From Ectobius pallidus (lineage: Eukaryota; Arthropoda; Insecta; Blattodea; Ectobiidae): a DNA stretch of 64,000 bases. The translations under genes were made by a program, and so were the position numbers. The notes beneath the pieces were generated by a model. That model made no database searches. It saw only the letters and a program-made list of their open reading frames with translations, and was not told the DNA's origin. Of this stretch, positions 45,186-56,730 are shown piece by piece. Every line of letters begins with the position of its first letter. Position 1 is the first letter of the stretch. Where the stretch lies: NCBI GenBank assembly GCA_964059195.1, contig CAXKWD010000003.1, positions 22,860,606 to 22,924,605 of the forward strand, given 5' to 3'.

Positions 45186-45430
45186 TGATGAAAAAAAATA
45201 AATTCTACTAACGAAATTTGAATCATATTACCTCCAAGTCAGGATTTTCAAAACCATTATTGTTACATCTTATATATAAAACACAAATATTTATCCCTCA
45301 AATTCATAATATATCCTGTGAGATACAGTAGTTTGATATAAATTTGTAATAAAATGATGCAAAAGAAATTGGAAGAAAAATTTAAATTTCATGTAAAACT
45401 ATAGACTAAGGTAGAATAAATAAACTGTGG

Positions 45431-45475
45431 GAATAATCATCGTATTAGTTGTTTTCTTTGCAGTCCGGCATGTGT
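45431..45475 (+). repeat. 40-bp dispersed core sequence
   Basis: gaataatcatcgtattagtt, then gttttctttgcagtccggca. One of seven copies. Confidence 0.7.
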
Positions 45476-45799
45476 TTCTATTTTGTGTAAGAAATTGCAT
45501 CTCATGCAATTAAGGGTTAGTATCATACATGTACATTTTCTAAGCCTCCCTGAATTTATTAAAATGAACTGTTTGTGAATCCATGATACTGTGGAAGAAT
45601 TCCAGTTTTCGTAGCTGGTAATTTAATGATGAATACGTCCATCGACCTGGAAAAAATCCATTTATCAAGTTCCAGTTTAGCGCCGTCCATTTTGACCGGC
45701 CGAAAAATAATCATGGCCAGAAAGTAAAACAGTCTATCAATAAATTTATATTAATAGGTTTCACACCTTAATGGTTCATACATGTCATTAATAATATCT

Positions 45800-45806
45800 T
45801 TCTCTC

Positions 45807-45851
<45 letters not shown>
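45800..45851. repeat. (TC)n microsatellite
   Basis: About 50 bp of TC dinucleotide repeats. Confidence 0.95.
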
Positions 45852-45852
<1 letters not shown>

Positions 45853-46345
45853 GTGCTTTAGAACTGGTTCACTCGCCCGGCGTGGCGCTTGGAGAACTTA
45901 AGTGCATTATAAAACCAGTGCAACCCCTTACATCTTCAAACCGGTTTTATAAATCTGTAGCACAGAATTCTGATTACAAGGGAGAAAAAGGCACCTTTTA
46001 CTAATTTAATATGTGGTGAGTGAAATGATCTAAAAAGTTTTTATTTACGTTTCTGGAATAAGTGTGAGACGAGGGTAGAATATTAACGAGACAGTCTTTC
46101 TTTCCAGAATAAATAACTTTGTTTTAATCCGACGATAGTGTTACAAACTCACCAATACAAAGCAAGAGAGAAACTTATCTTCTTCAAAAGAAATGGCATG
46201 CCATGGAAAATAAGACTTGCATTGTTTAGACTCTCTCGTCGAGATAGTTTTTAGGATTTTTTCATCATATCTTCAATGTTGCATCTTTTCAAGCATACTC
46301 TTTCGAAAAATTCAATTTGAAAAGGCACACTTCACTTTAACTAAA

Positions 46346-46378
46346 ACTAAACTAAACTCCGTGGCGCTACATCCCTGT
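46346..46378 (-). repeat. S3 SINE 3'-end stub
   Basis: ctaaactccgtggcgctaca, then tccctgta, matching the terminal part of S3. It is cut off by the MITE that follows. Confidence 0.7.
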
Positions 46379-46379
46379 A

Positions 46380-46645
46380 CAGGGTAGGGGAAATAAAAGC
46401 GGGCCGACTCTTGTAGCTGATTTCAGAGCCTTGTGATAAGTAAATAAATGTAAGAGATGTAACGGAAACATTTGTTTTCACAAGCAATGCAAATTACGTG
46501 AAATTATTTCTCAATTCAAGCTATTTATCGACACTAGAACAAATTTCAATACATTCACTGCTATCCTGTGAATGCCGCTAGGCATGCGCAGTGGCTCATA
46601 TCGGCAACTTAGATATTTTAGTCGGTCCACTTTTTTTTGTTACAT
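46380..46645. mobile_element. TA-flanked MITE, copy 2
   Basis: Left end cagggtaggggaaataaaag after TA (46378-46379). The interior matches 41669-41933. The right end is worn (tcggtccacttttttttgtt in place of the usual cttttgttttccc), so its exact border is approximate. Confidence 0.75.
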
Positions 46646-46740
46646 ATAGCCTACTGTAGTTGCTTTGAAGACTAAAAATTAGTAGGCCTTTATATCAGCA
46701 GTATACATCGAACAAACGATATAATTAACATTAACAAATA

Positions 46741-47295
46741 CTATAGAGGACAATACAGGACACTTTGCGATACATCGAGGGACAAATCTTGAGCACCATC
46801 TAGCGGCCCAACCTGCTACTACTGAATACAGATGCAGTAACTAGATACAAAGATATCAACCAATTTCTATCAGAGGAGCCGAAGTAGCCAACCTGGGCAT
46901 GTTATGTATAAGGAATATGATTTTTCTATCTATCTATGGTTCAGAAAAAAATGCTGGTTTGGAAATAAATGACCTAAAACATTAAAACAAAAAAGCAACA
47001 TTGAAAAAAAGAGAAAGTAATTGTTGTTAGCAACCGCTAAATTGAAATATTTGTGTTTTCATTGATATTTTGAGAACTATTTCGGAAGTTCTGTGTTTTG
47101 TTTGCTCATTATTATTCTTATAATTATTTAAACAGTGTTTTGGTCCTTAGTGTTTGGTGAAATTGCAGTTTATATGTGTTTTGGATATTTTAATTTGCCC
47201 CCAAGTTTGCAGGTTGTGCCACCAGGAGTGCTGCAAAATCTGTTCCCCATTTTTCCATTGTCAAAGGAATAAGTGTCCGGTATTGTCCTCTATAG
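46741..47295. mobile_element. TA-flanked inverted-repeat element
   Basis: Left ctatagaggacaatacagga and right complement ctatagaggacaataccgga agree over about 25 bp with one mismatch, with TA on both sides (46739-46740 and 47296-47297). 555 bp. A plus-strand frame at 47154-47375 crosses its right end and has no recognised family, so I treat it as chance. It could be Tc1/mariner-like. Confidence 0.7.
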
Positions 47296-47297
47296 TA

Positions 47298-48111
47298 TTT
47301 GACATTAATTATTATAAGCGCTGCGTTGTTTTTTTAACTTTGGATGAGGTTATATCCAAAATAAAATTAATCTAGTTAAGGAGGCCATGGACACTCATTT
47401 CTTATTGCTTCAATATTACAGAAGCTGGTATTTCCCGTGATGTACCGCTGTACGAATTCAATGCGGAAAATAGGTTACAGACAAAGAAATGTAGACAACA
47501 AAAGATAAAAAAAAAGTACAAAGAAAAGAAACACAAAGAATGATCTATGGAAAATAAAATAAGAGTAAAAGAAATAAACAGGAAGGAGGGATGAGTGACA
47601 TGCCTGTCATGTCCCTCGACTCGATACTTCACGCTCTAACGAACTCAAGAAACGAGATCTATTCGGAATTCGACGCGCGACCTCTGTGGTACGAGTCTTA
47701 CAACCCGTGAGACTGTGATTTACAAAACTAGTAGTACCACCATGGGCATAAATATTCAGGTGCGCTCCACAATTAAAAGAAATATTACCCTCCTGAGAAA
47801 ATCAGTTGGCAGACCCGTTTTTCATCACTTACTACAGAATACTTTTAGTCATGCATGGGTAAATAAGCTTGCAGTTCTTCCTTCTTGTATTAATAAATTC
47901 TCTCCTAATTTCCTTACTGAATATATGATAGAAATTTCTGGTTTAGGTAATCAATCAATGGATGTGTAAGTGTATAACTGTATCTGCTGTCTTGTTTCTA
48001 CGGCACCTTCCGTTAAATCTTGCGGCTTGATCTTGAAAACTGATCAGACAACAATTTGTTTCTTAATCTTAGGGGTCAGAAATTTTAACAGCTTCTGCAA
48101 TTTTAAACTCA
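47298..48111. other. No gene recognised; possible worn SINE head
   Basis: On the minus strand, near 47720-47640, cgcgcgtcgaattccgaata weakly resembles a B box. An 84-codon plus-strand frame at 47715-47969 (GRPVFHHLLQNTFSHAW within) has no family I can name. Confidence 0.35.
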
Positions 48112-48803
48112 TATTATTAGTAAATACATAATAATATCAGTTATTATTATTAGCCTTCTGTTTCATAAGAATTTATTCTAATAATATTAGATATGAGTTC
48201 AATGCTCTAAATTATTAGTAAATATTGCTAATATTATTAGTAAGCTGTTTCATAGACTGAAGAACTAATAAAATTTAATGAAAATATTAGGTGCTATTTC
48301 TATAAGTGTATTTGGACTAATAGGCTATTTTCAAACCCATGTAATTCAGATTTCGTGATCTTAAAATAGTGGAAAATGAATCACTCTGATTTAATTATCA
48401 ATTTAGAAAAAAGATTACATATGCTAACAAAGGAATTTTTGTCATAAGAAGTTCTTTTTTATTTTTTTATTTGAGGTTAGTTTTTAGTACATAAACCTAC
48501 TGCTATCTTGAATAAGTGCCTGGCAGATTTATTTATTTCTTAGAGTTAGTTATTATTTGTTACATTTATGAATATATATGTAGGCTGTTCTGCTTTGAAA
48601 TAGTATTGACAAAAAGACTAAGAAGGTTAAAAAATAGAAACAGCAATCCAGACATAACCTCCAAATCAATCAGCTGACTAATGAATTAATAATATTAGTA
48701 AGAGATTTTATGAGTAGTGTTCATATCTCTATGAAACAAGATTTTGATAACTAATGAATAATATTATGAGTTCTAATATTATTAGCAAGTTTTACGAAAC
48801 AGG
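48112..48803. mobile_element. MITE-like repeat with ctaataatattag subrepeats, copy 2
   Basis: Collinear with 16430-17119: ctgtttcataagaat, aataatattagatatgagtt, cccatgtaattcagatttcg, ggaaaatgaatcactctga, gagattttatgagtagtgt and the right end agttttacgaaacagg. The left terminal repeat is missing or worn. Confidence 0.7.
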
Positions 48804-49507
48804 TTCCAGAACTTTTAATTAATATATTTCATTACCTGAACGGATATTGGAAAGGCATAAACTAACAAACAGTTGACACAGAGCCATGTAAAACCGTTCT
48901 ACCGTTTAAATTTCATACGCCATTTTCACACTATTACGCCTATAAATTATTTTAAGAAATTACGAACAAGACATGAAGTAATGGAAATTAAATCAGCAAA
49001 AACCGTGCGACTATAATATTCTCATGAAAAAAAAACAAAATCGCCGCGAAAACAGTTGAACGTTCAAAGTCAACAATAGTCATTTCCGTTTCAATTCATA
49101 AAACTATCCTCATAAATAAATCAATTACTGTATGCTACATCAGTAGCTTGTAATAATAATTAATAACAACTCATTATGACTGGCTGTTAAGATTATAATT
49201 TATTTCATGCAGGAATGTAATTATATATTATTTGTACATTTAACGCGGTGTGTAATGACCCTCGTTAAACGCGAAATTGAATGAGTAACATTATTTCCAG
49301 GCGACGCTCAATTCTACATAGTAATATGCTAGCATCTGTCCGGAAACAAATGAAGGCATTTAAGTAAAGTCAAAGCCTTCTTTACTCAGTAACATTAGGC
49401 CTATTCAATCAGTGAGGCCGTGATCACTGGATTCACATATAGCCTATATCAATATTCACAACCAAAGACGTATTTGACGAAATAATAAAATCAGGTAAAC
49501 TGACGCA
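48804..49507. other. No gene recognised
   Basis: AT-rich; TAGGCCTA at 49396. Confidence 0.4.
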
Positions 49508-49985
49508 ACAAAGTGCCAGAACGCTTTTGTTTAATCAGTGATACTGTGGTGATAATTGCAATCATGATATGCAGAAAATAATTTATTTTTGTAATATATT
49601 TCCAGATGGATTCTTTAAGCAGGGCTTACGGAAGAACAAAGGTCTAAAGTTTGATAAAGATATGTGAAGGAGTATATGGGCAGTGTTATTTGTCATAGCT
49701 AACTGTATTGCAACTTCCAAAACCGTATATGACACTGTAAAACCACTTATATGTTGTCATTCTATTTGATAAATTCATTCTAGCATATTATCTTAAAATA
49801 GACGCTTAATTGAGCATTACTCCAGTACCGGTCAACCGATTTGGTCCAAAATGAATAGGGTTTTTCCCATGGGCGTTATACCCAGTTTCTGAAAATCCGA
49901 TAAAGCGTATTTGAGTTATCGCGCGTACAGACACACGTACAGAATCCACCACACAATCTCAGAAAGTACCATTCTGGCACTTAAG
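49508..49985 (+). mobile_element. aagtgccag-ended element, most complete simple copy
   Basis: Ends aaagtgccagaacg and ttctggcactt are inverted. The interior carries cttacggaagaacaaaggtc, gtcatagctaactgtattgc, ccagtaccggtcaaccgatt and gagttatcgcgcgtacagac. At 478 bp it lacks the tandem units and the SINE of the copy at 23713. Non-coding; superfamily unresolved. Confidence 0.75.
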
Positions 49986-50739
49986 AGGGAGGCCCAGGTG
50001 GATTAGGTTGCCAGCACTGAGTGCAGGAAGTTCGAGTTTCCATCGTGAACGGGAAATGTATGAGGAAAACTATCGTAAAAAAATACATTTAATACAGTCT
50101 ATTAACAATAAATGGAAGAATATGCTGCCGTAACTGCTACAAGATATCTCAACGGATGAGATCAATTGATTCGCAATTGTTTCACTGTGCAGGGTGTATG
50201 GGTTTCCGGAATGTATGCCTAATTAAAATAGAAGCAGGTAGATTCCTGCAGGTGAGGTCCGTAAATCGAAATGACAGCTCTCAGTTAACAACAAACTTCC
50301 CCAGCCAATTAAATGTGGCTGGCAATTCTTCCCTGATTTTTATCGATCAGTAGCACTCAGTTATTTCACTCAACTGAACCTGTCATTTCAGTTCCCCCTA
50401 AGGTAATCGCGGAGGAAATGCATAGAAGGGAACTCAAACATATCTGATATAGGATATGCCTACATCTTTACTCATCCTAGAGTTCAAATTGGTTTTCTTC
50501 AAAGCAAAATATTCGTTTTTTTTTAATATATGTGTAGTCAAATAGAGTTTACGATATATATATATATATATATATATATAATCTATTTTATGGAACCTAT
50601 ATTAAAACATATTAAAATGTAATAATAGAATTGCCTCCTTAGCACGAGCTTCAGTTGTTTCAGGGTATCAGCGTTAAATAAAGATACTGTTATTGTTGTT
50701 ATTGCTATTATTATTGAAAGTATTACTATTGTTATTATT
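49986..50739. other. No gene; (TA)n at 50553-50581
   Basis: A stretch at 49986-50060 (gaagttcgagtttccatc) weakly resembles a SINE head. The 65-codon frame at 50156-50353 has no motif. Confidence 0.4.
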
Positions 50740-51245
50740 GTCCTACCGGTTGTATTACATGGATGTGAGACATGGTCGCTTACTCTTCGGAAAGAATATA
50801 ATCTGAGAGAGTTCGAATACAGGGGGCTTAGGAAAATATTTGTGCCTAAGAGAGATGAAAATGGGGACTGGAGAAAACACCATAACGACGAGTTTCATAA
50901 ACCGTACTCGTCACCGGATATAGCAAGGGTAATTAAATCACGGAGGATGAAATGAGCTGGACAAGTTGCACGCATGGGGGAGGAAAGACATATCTCAAAA
51001 ATATTGACTGTGAGACCCGAAGGGAAAAGACCACTTGGAAGAACTAGACGTAGTTGAGAGGACAATATTAGGCTACATTTAAGGGAAGAAGGATTTGAGA
51101 GGGATGGCTGGATGGAGTCAGCACTGAATAGGGCTGAATGGCGGGCTCAGGTAAGCGCGGCAATGAACCTTCGGGTTCCATAAAATTGATAATATTCCTT
51201 TAGCTTGGTTAGAAATTTCCTATTACTATTGAGTAAGTAAGTATT
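50740..51245 (+). pseudogene. GTAA-tailed non-LTR retrotransposon, 3' part of the RT ORF and 3' UTR
   Basis: One frame runs from 50740 to a TAA at 51181-51183 (147 codons) with two nonsense codons. It reads VLPVVLHGCETWSLTLRKEY, LREFEYRGLRKIFVPKRDE, SSPDIARVIKSRRMK, stop, AGQVARMGEERHISKILTVR, PEGKRPLGRTRRS, stop, EDNIRLHLREEGFERDGW, then SAAMNLRVP. The VLHGCETWSLT, KIFxPKRDE and AGxVARMGE blocks are the post-palm RT region of a very abundant insect element. The 3' UTR ends ttgagtaagtaagta near 51245. The catalytic part of the RT is gone, so it is dead. Confidence 0.88.
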
Positions 51246-51940
51246 ATTAGGCCTACTGTCAAAACTGCATAAATTAAAGCAGCAGGAATTATTTCTTTGA
51301 AGCAATCCTTCGCATCTCAGATCAATTAATAAGTATTTAACAACGAGAGTTGTTAGTACAAGTACAACGAGAATATTTAACAATCAGATCACACCAAATT
51401 ACTATTGTCTGTATATCCACAAGCTGACTTAAAACGATCCAAACAATAGCACTAGAAAGAGTACAGAATGAGACGATGGATAAAAAGGGTGATTGATAAA
51501 CAGGATTCGAAGCCTGGATGTTTGGTTATGAAGTTCAAGTTTTGCGGCGGGCTGGACGCAGGTAAAGAGAGAACTCAGAACAATAAACAGAACATGTTTT
51601 TAAAGTTAATGAAAGTCCAGCCGGCGAGACTTGCTGTAGGTGGAGAGGAATGTGATGGGTATTATAGAGAGGCAATAATTAGCTTTTGTTCTTCCTCTCC
51701 CACATTCCTTCATCGCTGTACAGTCATATTCACTCCAGCGTTATTAAATCCCTGTATCTTCTCCATCACTGTACCCCACATCATCAGCCATTCTGGCTTT
51801 ACAGGGCAGTGATGGTATTTGAGATTTTGTTCCTGCGTCCGAAAAGTTTCTCAGGTCAAGTTTCTCATGTCCTGAATTTCCTGCGCAGTCAAACACTTGT
51901 TTAATTAGCCTACAGTATAACGCATATAATCTGGGATCTA
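51246..51940. other. No gene recognised
   Basis: A 114-codon plus-strand frame at 51468-51812 has no family I can name. TAGGCCTA at 51248. Confidence 0.35.
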
Positions 51941-52751
51941 TCTCTATATATATAAGAGGCTTTGTCCTGACTGACTGACTGACAGAGAATCAACGTAGAG
52001 CCTTAACTATAACAGATACAGACTTGCAATTTTGACAGTACCTTCGTTTCATAATGTAGGTGCTCACTAAGAAAGAATTTAAAAAAAAATTGATTTTAAA
52101 TGCCAAAAATTAAATGTTTTTGAGAATACTTAATCCCTTTTTACATAGAATTATCAAATCCAAATCACAGTTCACTTTGACAACAGTATTGTTGGCAGTC
52201 TTCACATAAGACTTTGAAAATAAATGAAACTAGAATTTGACAAATTAGAGAAGATATCAGTATAATTCATCTTATAAATAAATATTAAAGAATGAAATCC
52301 ACGAAAATAATGCAGTCACATAACTTTCTCTACCCTGGACATAGAGAAAACAATACGAGGTGTGGTAATATGTTTTGGGGAGAGAAGTATGAAAGTTATA
52401 TTGCATTTCTGTTTAATTTCATCCCCAAAACGGGTTTATGGTAACATGAGAGTGAGAAATAAATATTCCGCAAAGACAATACAATTTAATGTTACCGAAA
52501 TTTCTGTTTCTTCTTATTTGAACCCCCTACCAGGCTTGCTGTGTACAGGCGATGGGATGCAGAATTCTACATCCTCTATGAGGCATAAAAAACTATATCA
52601 AGCGTTTTCTGAGGGAATAGTTTGAGTGTGATAAGTCATTCTTCCTATTTGAAATTCTAAATACATATATTAGGACCTGGAATTTAAAAATTTAAAGTCC
52701 TTCATAAGTTAATTTCCAATTACTAAATAAAAAACCTGGCTTTTAAGCTAG
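51941..52751 (+). mobile_element. Non-autonomous Helitron, family H1, decayed 3' hairpin
   Basis: tctctatatatataagaggc start after A; ctag end (52748-52751) before T. Collinear with 22153 and 29148, but the 3' hairpin is reduced to aaacctggctttt, so it has lost the terminator structure. Also lacks a stretch around 52180-52240 relative to the others. Confidence 0.82.
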
Positions 52752-52891
52752 TAATTACATAAACAAATAATATTAAGGTAGAAATTAAGTTTCGACTAAA
52801 ATCAGGAAATGTTTGTTTTATTTTCAAAAACATTTTTAAATTCGTCTCCATCATTATACCCACATCATCAGGATTATCAGCATCTTTTAAC

Positions 52892-53215
52892 TGGTACATT
52901 ATGGACATTTACCACTAGTGCAGATATTCTGATCATGACTCCCACATTATAAAAATGGTAAATTTTAGGGTAATTTTTGGTCATTTTTCCCATTTTTCAT
53001 TTTTAAGTCTTTTTTATTTAAAGTAGCCTATTTATATTCTCATTTCGTGTTGTTTCTTGCATTATAAAGGTGTCTGTGAATTTACTTACATCCAATAGCC
53101 TACTATCGGAACTCTAAATAGGCATAAATAAATAAATCTTCTTATAATTTCAATTTGCATGTAGAAAGACTGTGTTTGTTGTTTCAATTTAACCGTATGT
53201 AATTAACTAATAAAA
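52892..53215 (-). mobile_element. Truncated hAT-like MITE (28435 family)
   Basis: Reverse complement of about 28680-29055: tctgatcatgactcc, ccatttttcatttttaag-like, gcctactatcggaactctaa-like, aaccgtatgtaattaacta. The terminal repeats are missing. Confidence 0.65.
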
Positions 53216-53277
53216 CGTACACTGGAGAAAACTAAATAATGAAGAGCTTCACAACCTGCACTCTTTAGAACACAATA

Positions 53278-53616
53278 AGGGTAATTAAATCACGGAGGAT
53301 GAAATGGGCTGGACATGTTTCACGCATGCAGGTGGAAATACATATCTATAAAATAATGTCTGTGAGACCCGAAGGGAAAAGACCCCTTGGAAGACCTAAA
53401 TGTAGGTGGGAAGACAATAATAGTATAGATTTAAGGGAAGTAGGATTTGCGAGGGATGGTTGGATGGAGTTAGCACAGAAGAGGGTTGAATAGCGGGCTC
53501 ATGTAAGCTCGGCAATGAATCTCCGGGTTCCATAAAACAGATAATTTTCCTTCAGCTTGCTAAGGGATTGTCTAGTGTCAGTAAGTAAGTAGGTAAGTAA
53601 TTAAGTAAGTAAATTA
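53278..53616 (+). pseudogene. GTAA-tailed non-LTR retrotransposon, short 3' fragment
   Basis: Frame from 53278 to TAA at 53533-53535: RVIKSRRMKWAGHVSRMQ, KIMSVRPEGKRPLGRPKCRW, EDNNSIDLREVGFARDGWME, LAQKRVE, one stop, RAHVSSAMNLRVP. The KWAGHVxRM, GKRPLGRPxxRW and AMNLRVP blocks match the copy at 50740 and the 45003-45185 fragment. The 3' UTR (agcttgctaagggattgtc) and a gtaagtaagtaggtaagtaa tail end near 53616. It has fewer nonsense codons than the other copies (one). Confidence 0.88.
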
Positions 53617-53842
53617 ATATAACCACTACTTTAAGATCACAGAGTAAAACTGGTTTTTCAGAAGTGTGGTGTCTTGGTGCGATGCATTTTTATGTAATTA
53701 GGAGCTTTAAAATACACAAAAATTATTGCATCTTTAATTATTATTTATCTTTATTTCAAGTTAATTTAAATAATTTCATCAACAATAAAAAATTGATCGT
53801 AATATTCCATCGAAATGTGTATACTGCTTCATAGATGAGATC

Positions 53843-53877
<35 letters not shown>

Positions 53878-53881
53878 CCTC

Positions 53882-53916
<35 letters not shown>

Positions 53917-54718
53917 TTCGCTATCTTTCTTTCTTTCTTTCTAAATATGCACATGTCTTATCACCTATTATTAAGACGTGGACGGAAAGAACAAACTAGT
54001 CTTCAGCTTTTAAAATTACAAGAGTAATCTGAGAGGAGAAAGAAATATTTTAATCCCTAAACCTTTCTTCGAAACTGTCCCTAAACATTTAACAACGCTG
54101 TTGATAAAAAAAAAAAAATCTTCTTATACCCCCATACAATTTAAACATCTTTGAACTTGTTTATTCAGGTTTCTGGATTAACAACGAGAAATTAACAAGT
54201 TTTCGGTATTTCAAAAGTGATATGACGGTAGTAATCCGGAAGATGTAGGGAATTCTAATATTTACCCCTTTCATAAAACATAAAATACCTACAAACATTA
54301 CTTGTTAGGAGTCTTTTAGTATTATCAACTTTGAACAACTTGGAATCGGATTAAACATACGTGGATGGAATATTTTATACCTATATGTGCACGTAGTGTA
54401 GATAAACAGGTTAACAAAACTTCCCTGTCTTACATATCGAAATCCATCGAGGATCTAACTACTGGCCACAAAAGTATAGTTACTTCAAAGAAGTTGGAAG
54501 TTTTAATGCAATTTAAATAAAATAAAAACTATGACGTGGACGAAATATTCGATGTAGTTTGACAACGTCACGTAGTGTGTTTGTTTTGTTTGAGAGATAG
54601 AAAAGGTAATTGCCTCCGCATCGCAGTCGGTAAAGCACAGCTGAAATTCTGTGGAATTAATAGTGGAATTATGTCTTTAACCGTGAACTTTGTCACAAAA
54701 TAGGTTTTATGTAACTTA
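53617..54718. other. No gene; (TA)n-(TC)n at 53843-53940
   Basis: A TA array (53843-53871) runs into TC and TTTC repeats (to about 53940). Nothing else recognised. Confidence 0.5.
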
Positions 54719-55148
54719 TGCCCGGTTTCTACAAACTAGTGAATTACCTATGGGTAAATTATCCGTGGACAAATTAGTTCCATTTAACCTACAATGATAT
54801 AATGAGCAAGGCCTTGGAGTTGTACAGTTAATTTAATTCAGAAGGCTTTGATTCTCATTGTTTAAATAATACTATTGATCCTATGAAAGGTTAAATTTTA
54901 TCCAGCCATCCATGAAAGGATAAATTAACCCGAAGATTTACCCTTGGAAAGATCTAGCCCGAGTTTGTAGGAACATTTTTTCTGTCATTTTCATATTTAC
55001 CTAGAGGACATTTATCTAGAAACTCGCCACAAGTGTATGTGATTGCTATCTTTAAATTATTTGTGTTTGTGTGGTGTTATTTTTGTATAAATTCTGTGCA
55101 TTGGATAATTTACCCATAGGTATTTCGCGAGTTTATAGAAACCGGCCA
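54719..55148. mobile_element. PIF/Harbinger-like MITE, copy 2 (inverted relative to copy 1)
   Basis: tgcccggtttctacaaacta at the left and complement tggccggtttctataaactc at the right, flanked by TTA on both sides (54716-54718 and 55149-55151). 430 bp against 429 bp for the copy at 44571. The interiors are closely alike (tccatgaaaggataaattaa, cttggaaagatctagcccga). Confidence 0.88.
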
Positions 55149-55990
55149 TTATACTGTATAGGCAATCAACTTTATGTACTGTCTCCTTTAATTTTCAGAG
55201 TTATAGCACACAGTTAGTCTTTACTAAATCCTCACAATTTAACAACAGATTTATTCAAACTACATACCTGAATTAGAGCAATGGAAATGTCAATCATGGT
55301 AGGCCAACGGGTATACAAATGAAATGTATTCCCACGTCTAATACATTTGTCTGATTAAAACCATGAGAAGATTATTTTTCAATGCCGGCATATCAAAAGA
55401 AATTAGGGATTGGAAAATAAAATGAAATGTTGAAATGATAGGTCATAGCCTGAATTTAGCGACCTTCACTTTGAATAAGAAGAAGAATAAAAAATAGTTC
55501 CATCACATGCAACGTCATTTAATTTTCGTCTTCGCCACAGGCAACGCCCCTAGCGGTGGAAGCCGACAGCGGAAGTCTTTATTCACGTTTTCTGAATTCG
55601 TAGAAAGGATCAGTAATCATTTAGAAGGCCGTGGCTCTGATACGCATTCAATTTATTTGAGGTAATGAGTGTTCGAGGCAAATTACAATATCCAGACTGA
55701 CTTTCAATACAGATCTTTGCTGAGATACCATTTCTAATTTAATTATCAGGTAATGCTTTAAGTAGCAATTACCCTTTTTTTTCTTCCGTCTGCAGCATCC
55801 TGGTCAGATGATGAACCCCGAATAGCTCAACAGGTTTACAAGGAAATGTAATGGAATCACTTTGTCACTCCCTTAGATCAAAATACATTAACGTAATAAT
55901 GGGCTAAAGAAATAACAATATGAACACGAAAAAGTACACAAGATATAAAACGATAAAGAAATAAATAAAGTGAATTGTAAAAGAATTAAA
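55149..55990. other. No gene recognised
   Basis: AT-rich, with a short GC-richer patch at 55535-55580 that shows no coding signal. Confidence 0.4.
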
Positions 55991-56730
55991 TCTATAATAA
56001 TAAAAGGAAGTGTTTGTCTTTCTTTCTGTCTTTTCGTCTGTGCGCGATGCCCAGCGAAATCTCCTGAAGGCAGAGGTCTGAAATTTTACACGTAGACGGA
56101 CTGAAGGGTGGCCGAATGCACCTCGAAGATGGATTTTTTATTTTAGCTTTCGTTCGCGAGTTACGAGTGAAAAACTGGTAGAAAACGTGAATTTTTGCGC
56201 TATGGAAGCATCCGTTGACCGTAAAACATTTCCAAGTGTCAAATCAATTGCAGGTGGCTTTGCCCTTTTTCTTTTGGCTTAACTCGGAAATAAAAGCATC
56301 GCGATTTTTTCATCATATAGCATGGAATTATCGATAGCTTCGATTTTGTGAGCTCACCCTGGTCGACTTGTTTGTTTATAACGTCAAAGGCATGCAGACA
56401 TCTGAAATTTTCAACAATGACGGAAGAGGGATAATGAATATAGACCTAAACGAGCAAACATTGATCGATTTGGACGGAACTCACTATGCAGGGGTTTTTT
56501 TTTTGGGGGGGGGGAACTCGAATCTGAAGTCGTTTTTCTTAAGCGGTGATTTCTAATCATGGAATGCACTTCAAAGCCACATTTTTAGCTGTTTCATTAA
56601 TTATTAATCGTTTAGTTTAGGTCTATGAATGTTTCGCATGTACGTGTTAATAAATATAATGTTTTAATTATTTTGCTCTTAATTTTTAATCTTCGAACTA
56701 ATTATCGTGGGCGAAGCCACCGTAACCTGA
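55991..56730 (+). mobile_element. Non-autonomous Helitron, family H2
   Basis: Starts TC (tctataataataaaaggaag) after A and ends ctga (56727-56730, fits CTRR) before T. A hairpin gtgggcgaagccac ends about 8 bases before the terminus. A (tttc)n/(tctg)n run follows the 5' end, as in H1. The 3' 200 bp is shared with the mosaic copy at 25715-26321. The frames at 56368-56556 and 56625-56894 are by-products. Confidence 0.83.

Larger units (their letters stand above)
45186..46345. other. No gene; (TC)n at 45800-45851 and a 40-bp core copy
   Basis: Contains the 40-bp core at 45431-45475 and a TC array of about 50 bp. Nothing else recognised. Confidence 0.5.

Noticed and set aside
47154..47375. 73-codon cysteine-rich frame (CRLCHQECCKIC)
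   Set aside because: It crosses the right end of a TA-flanked element, and its cysteine spacing fits no zinc-finger class I know; treated as chance.
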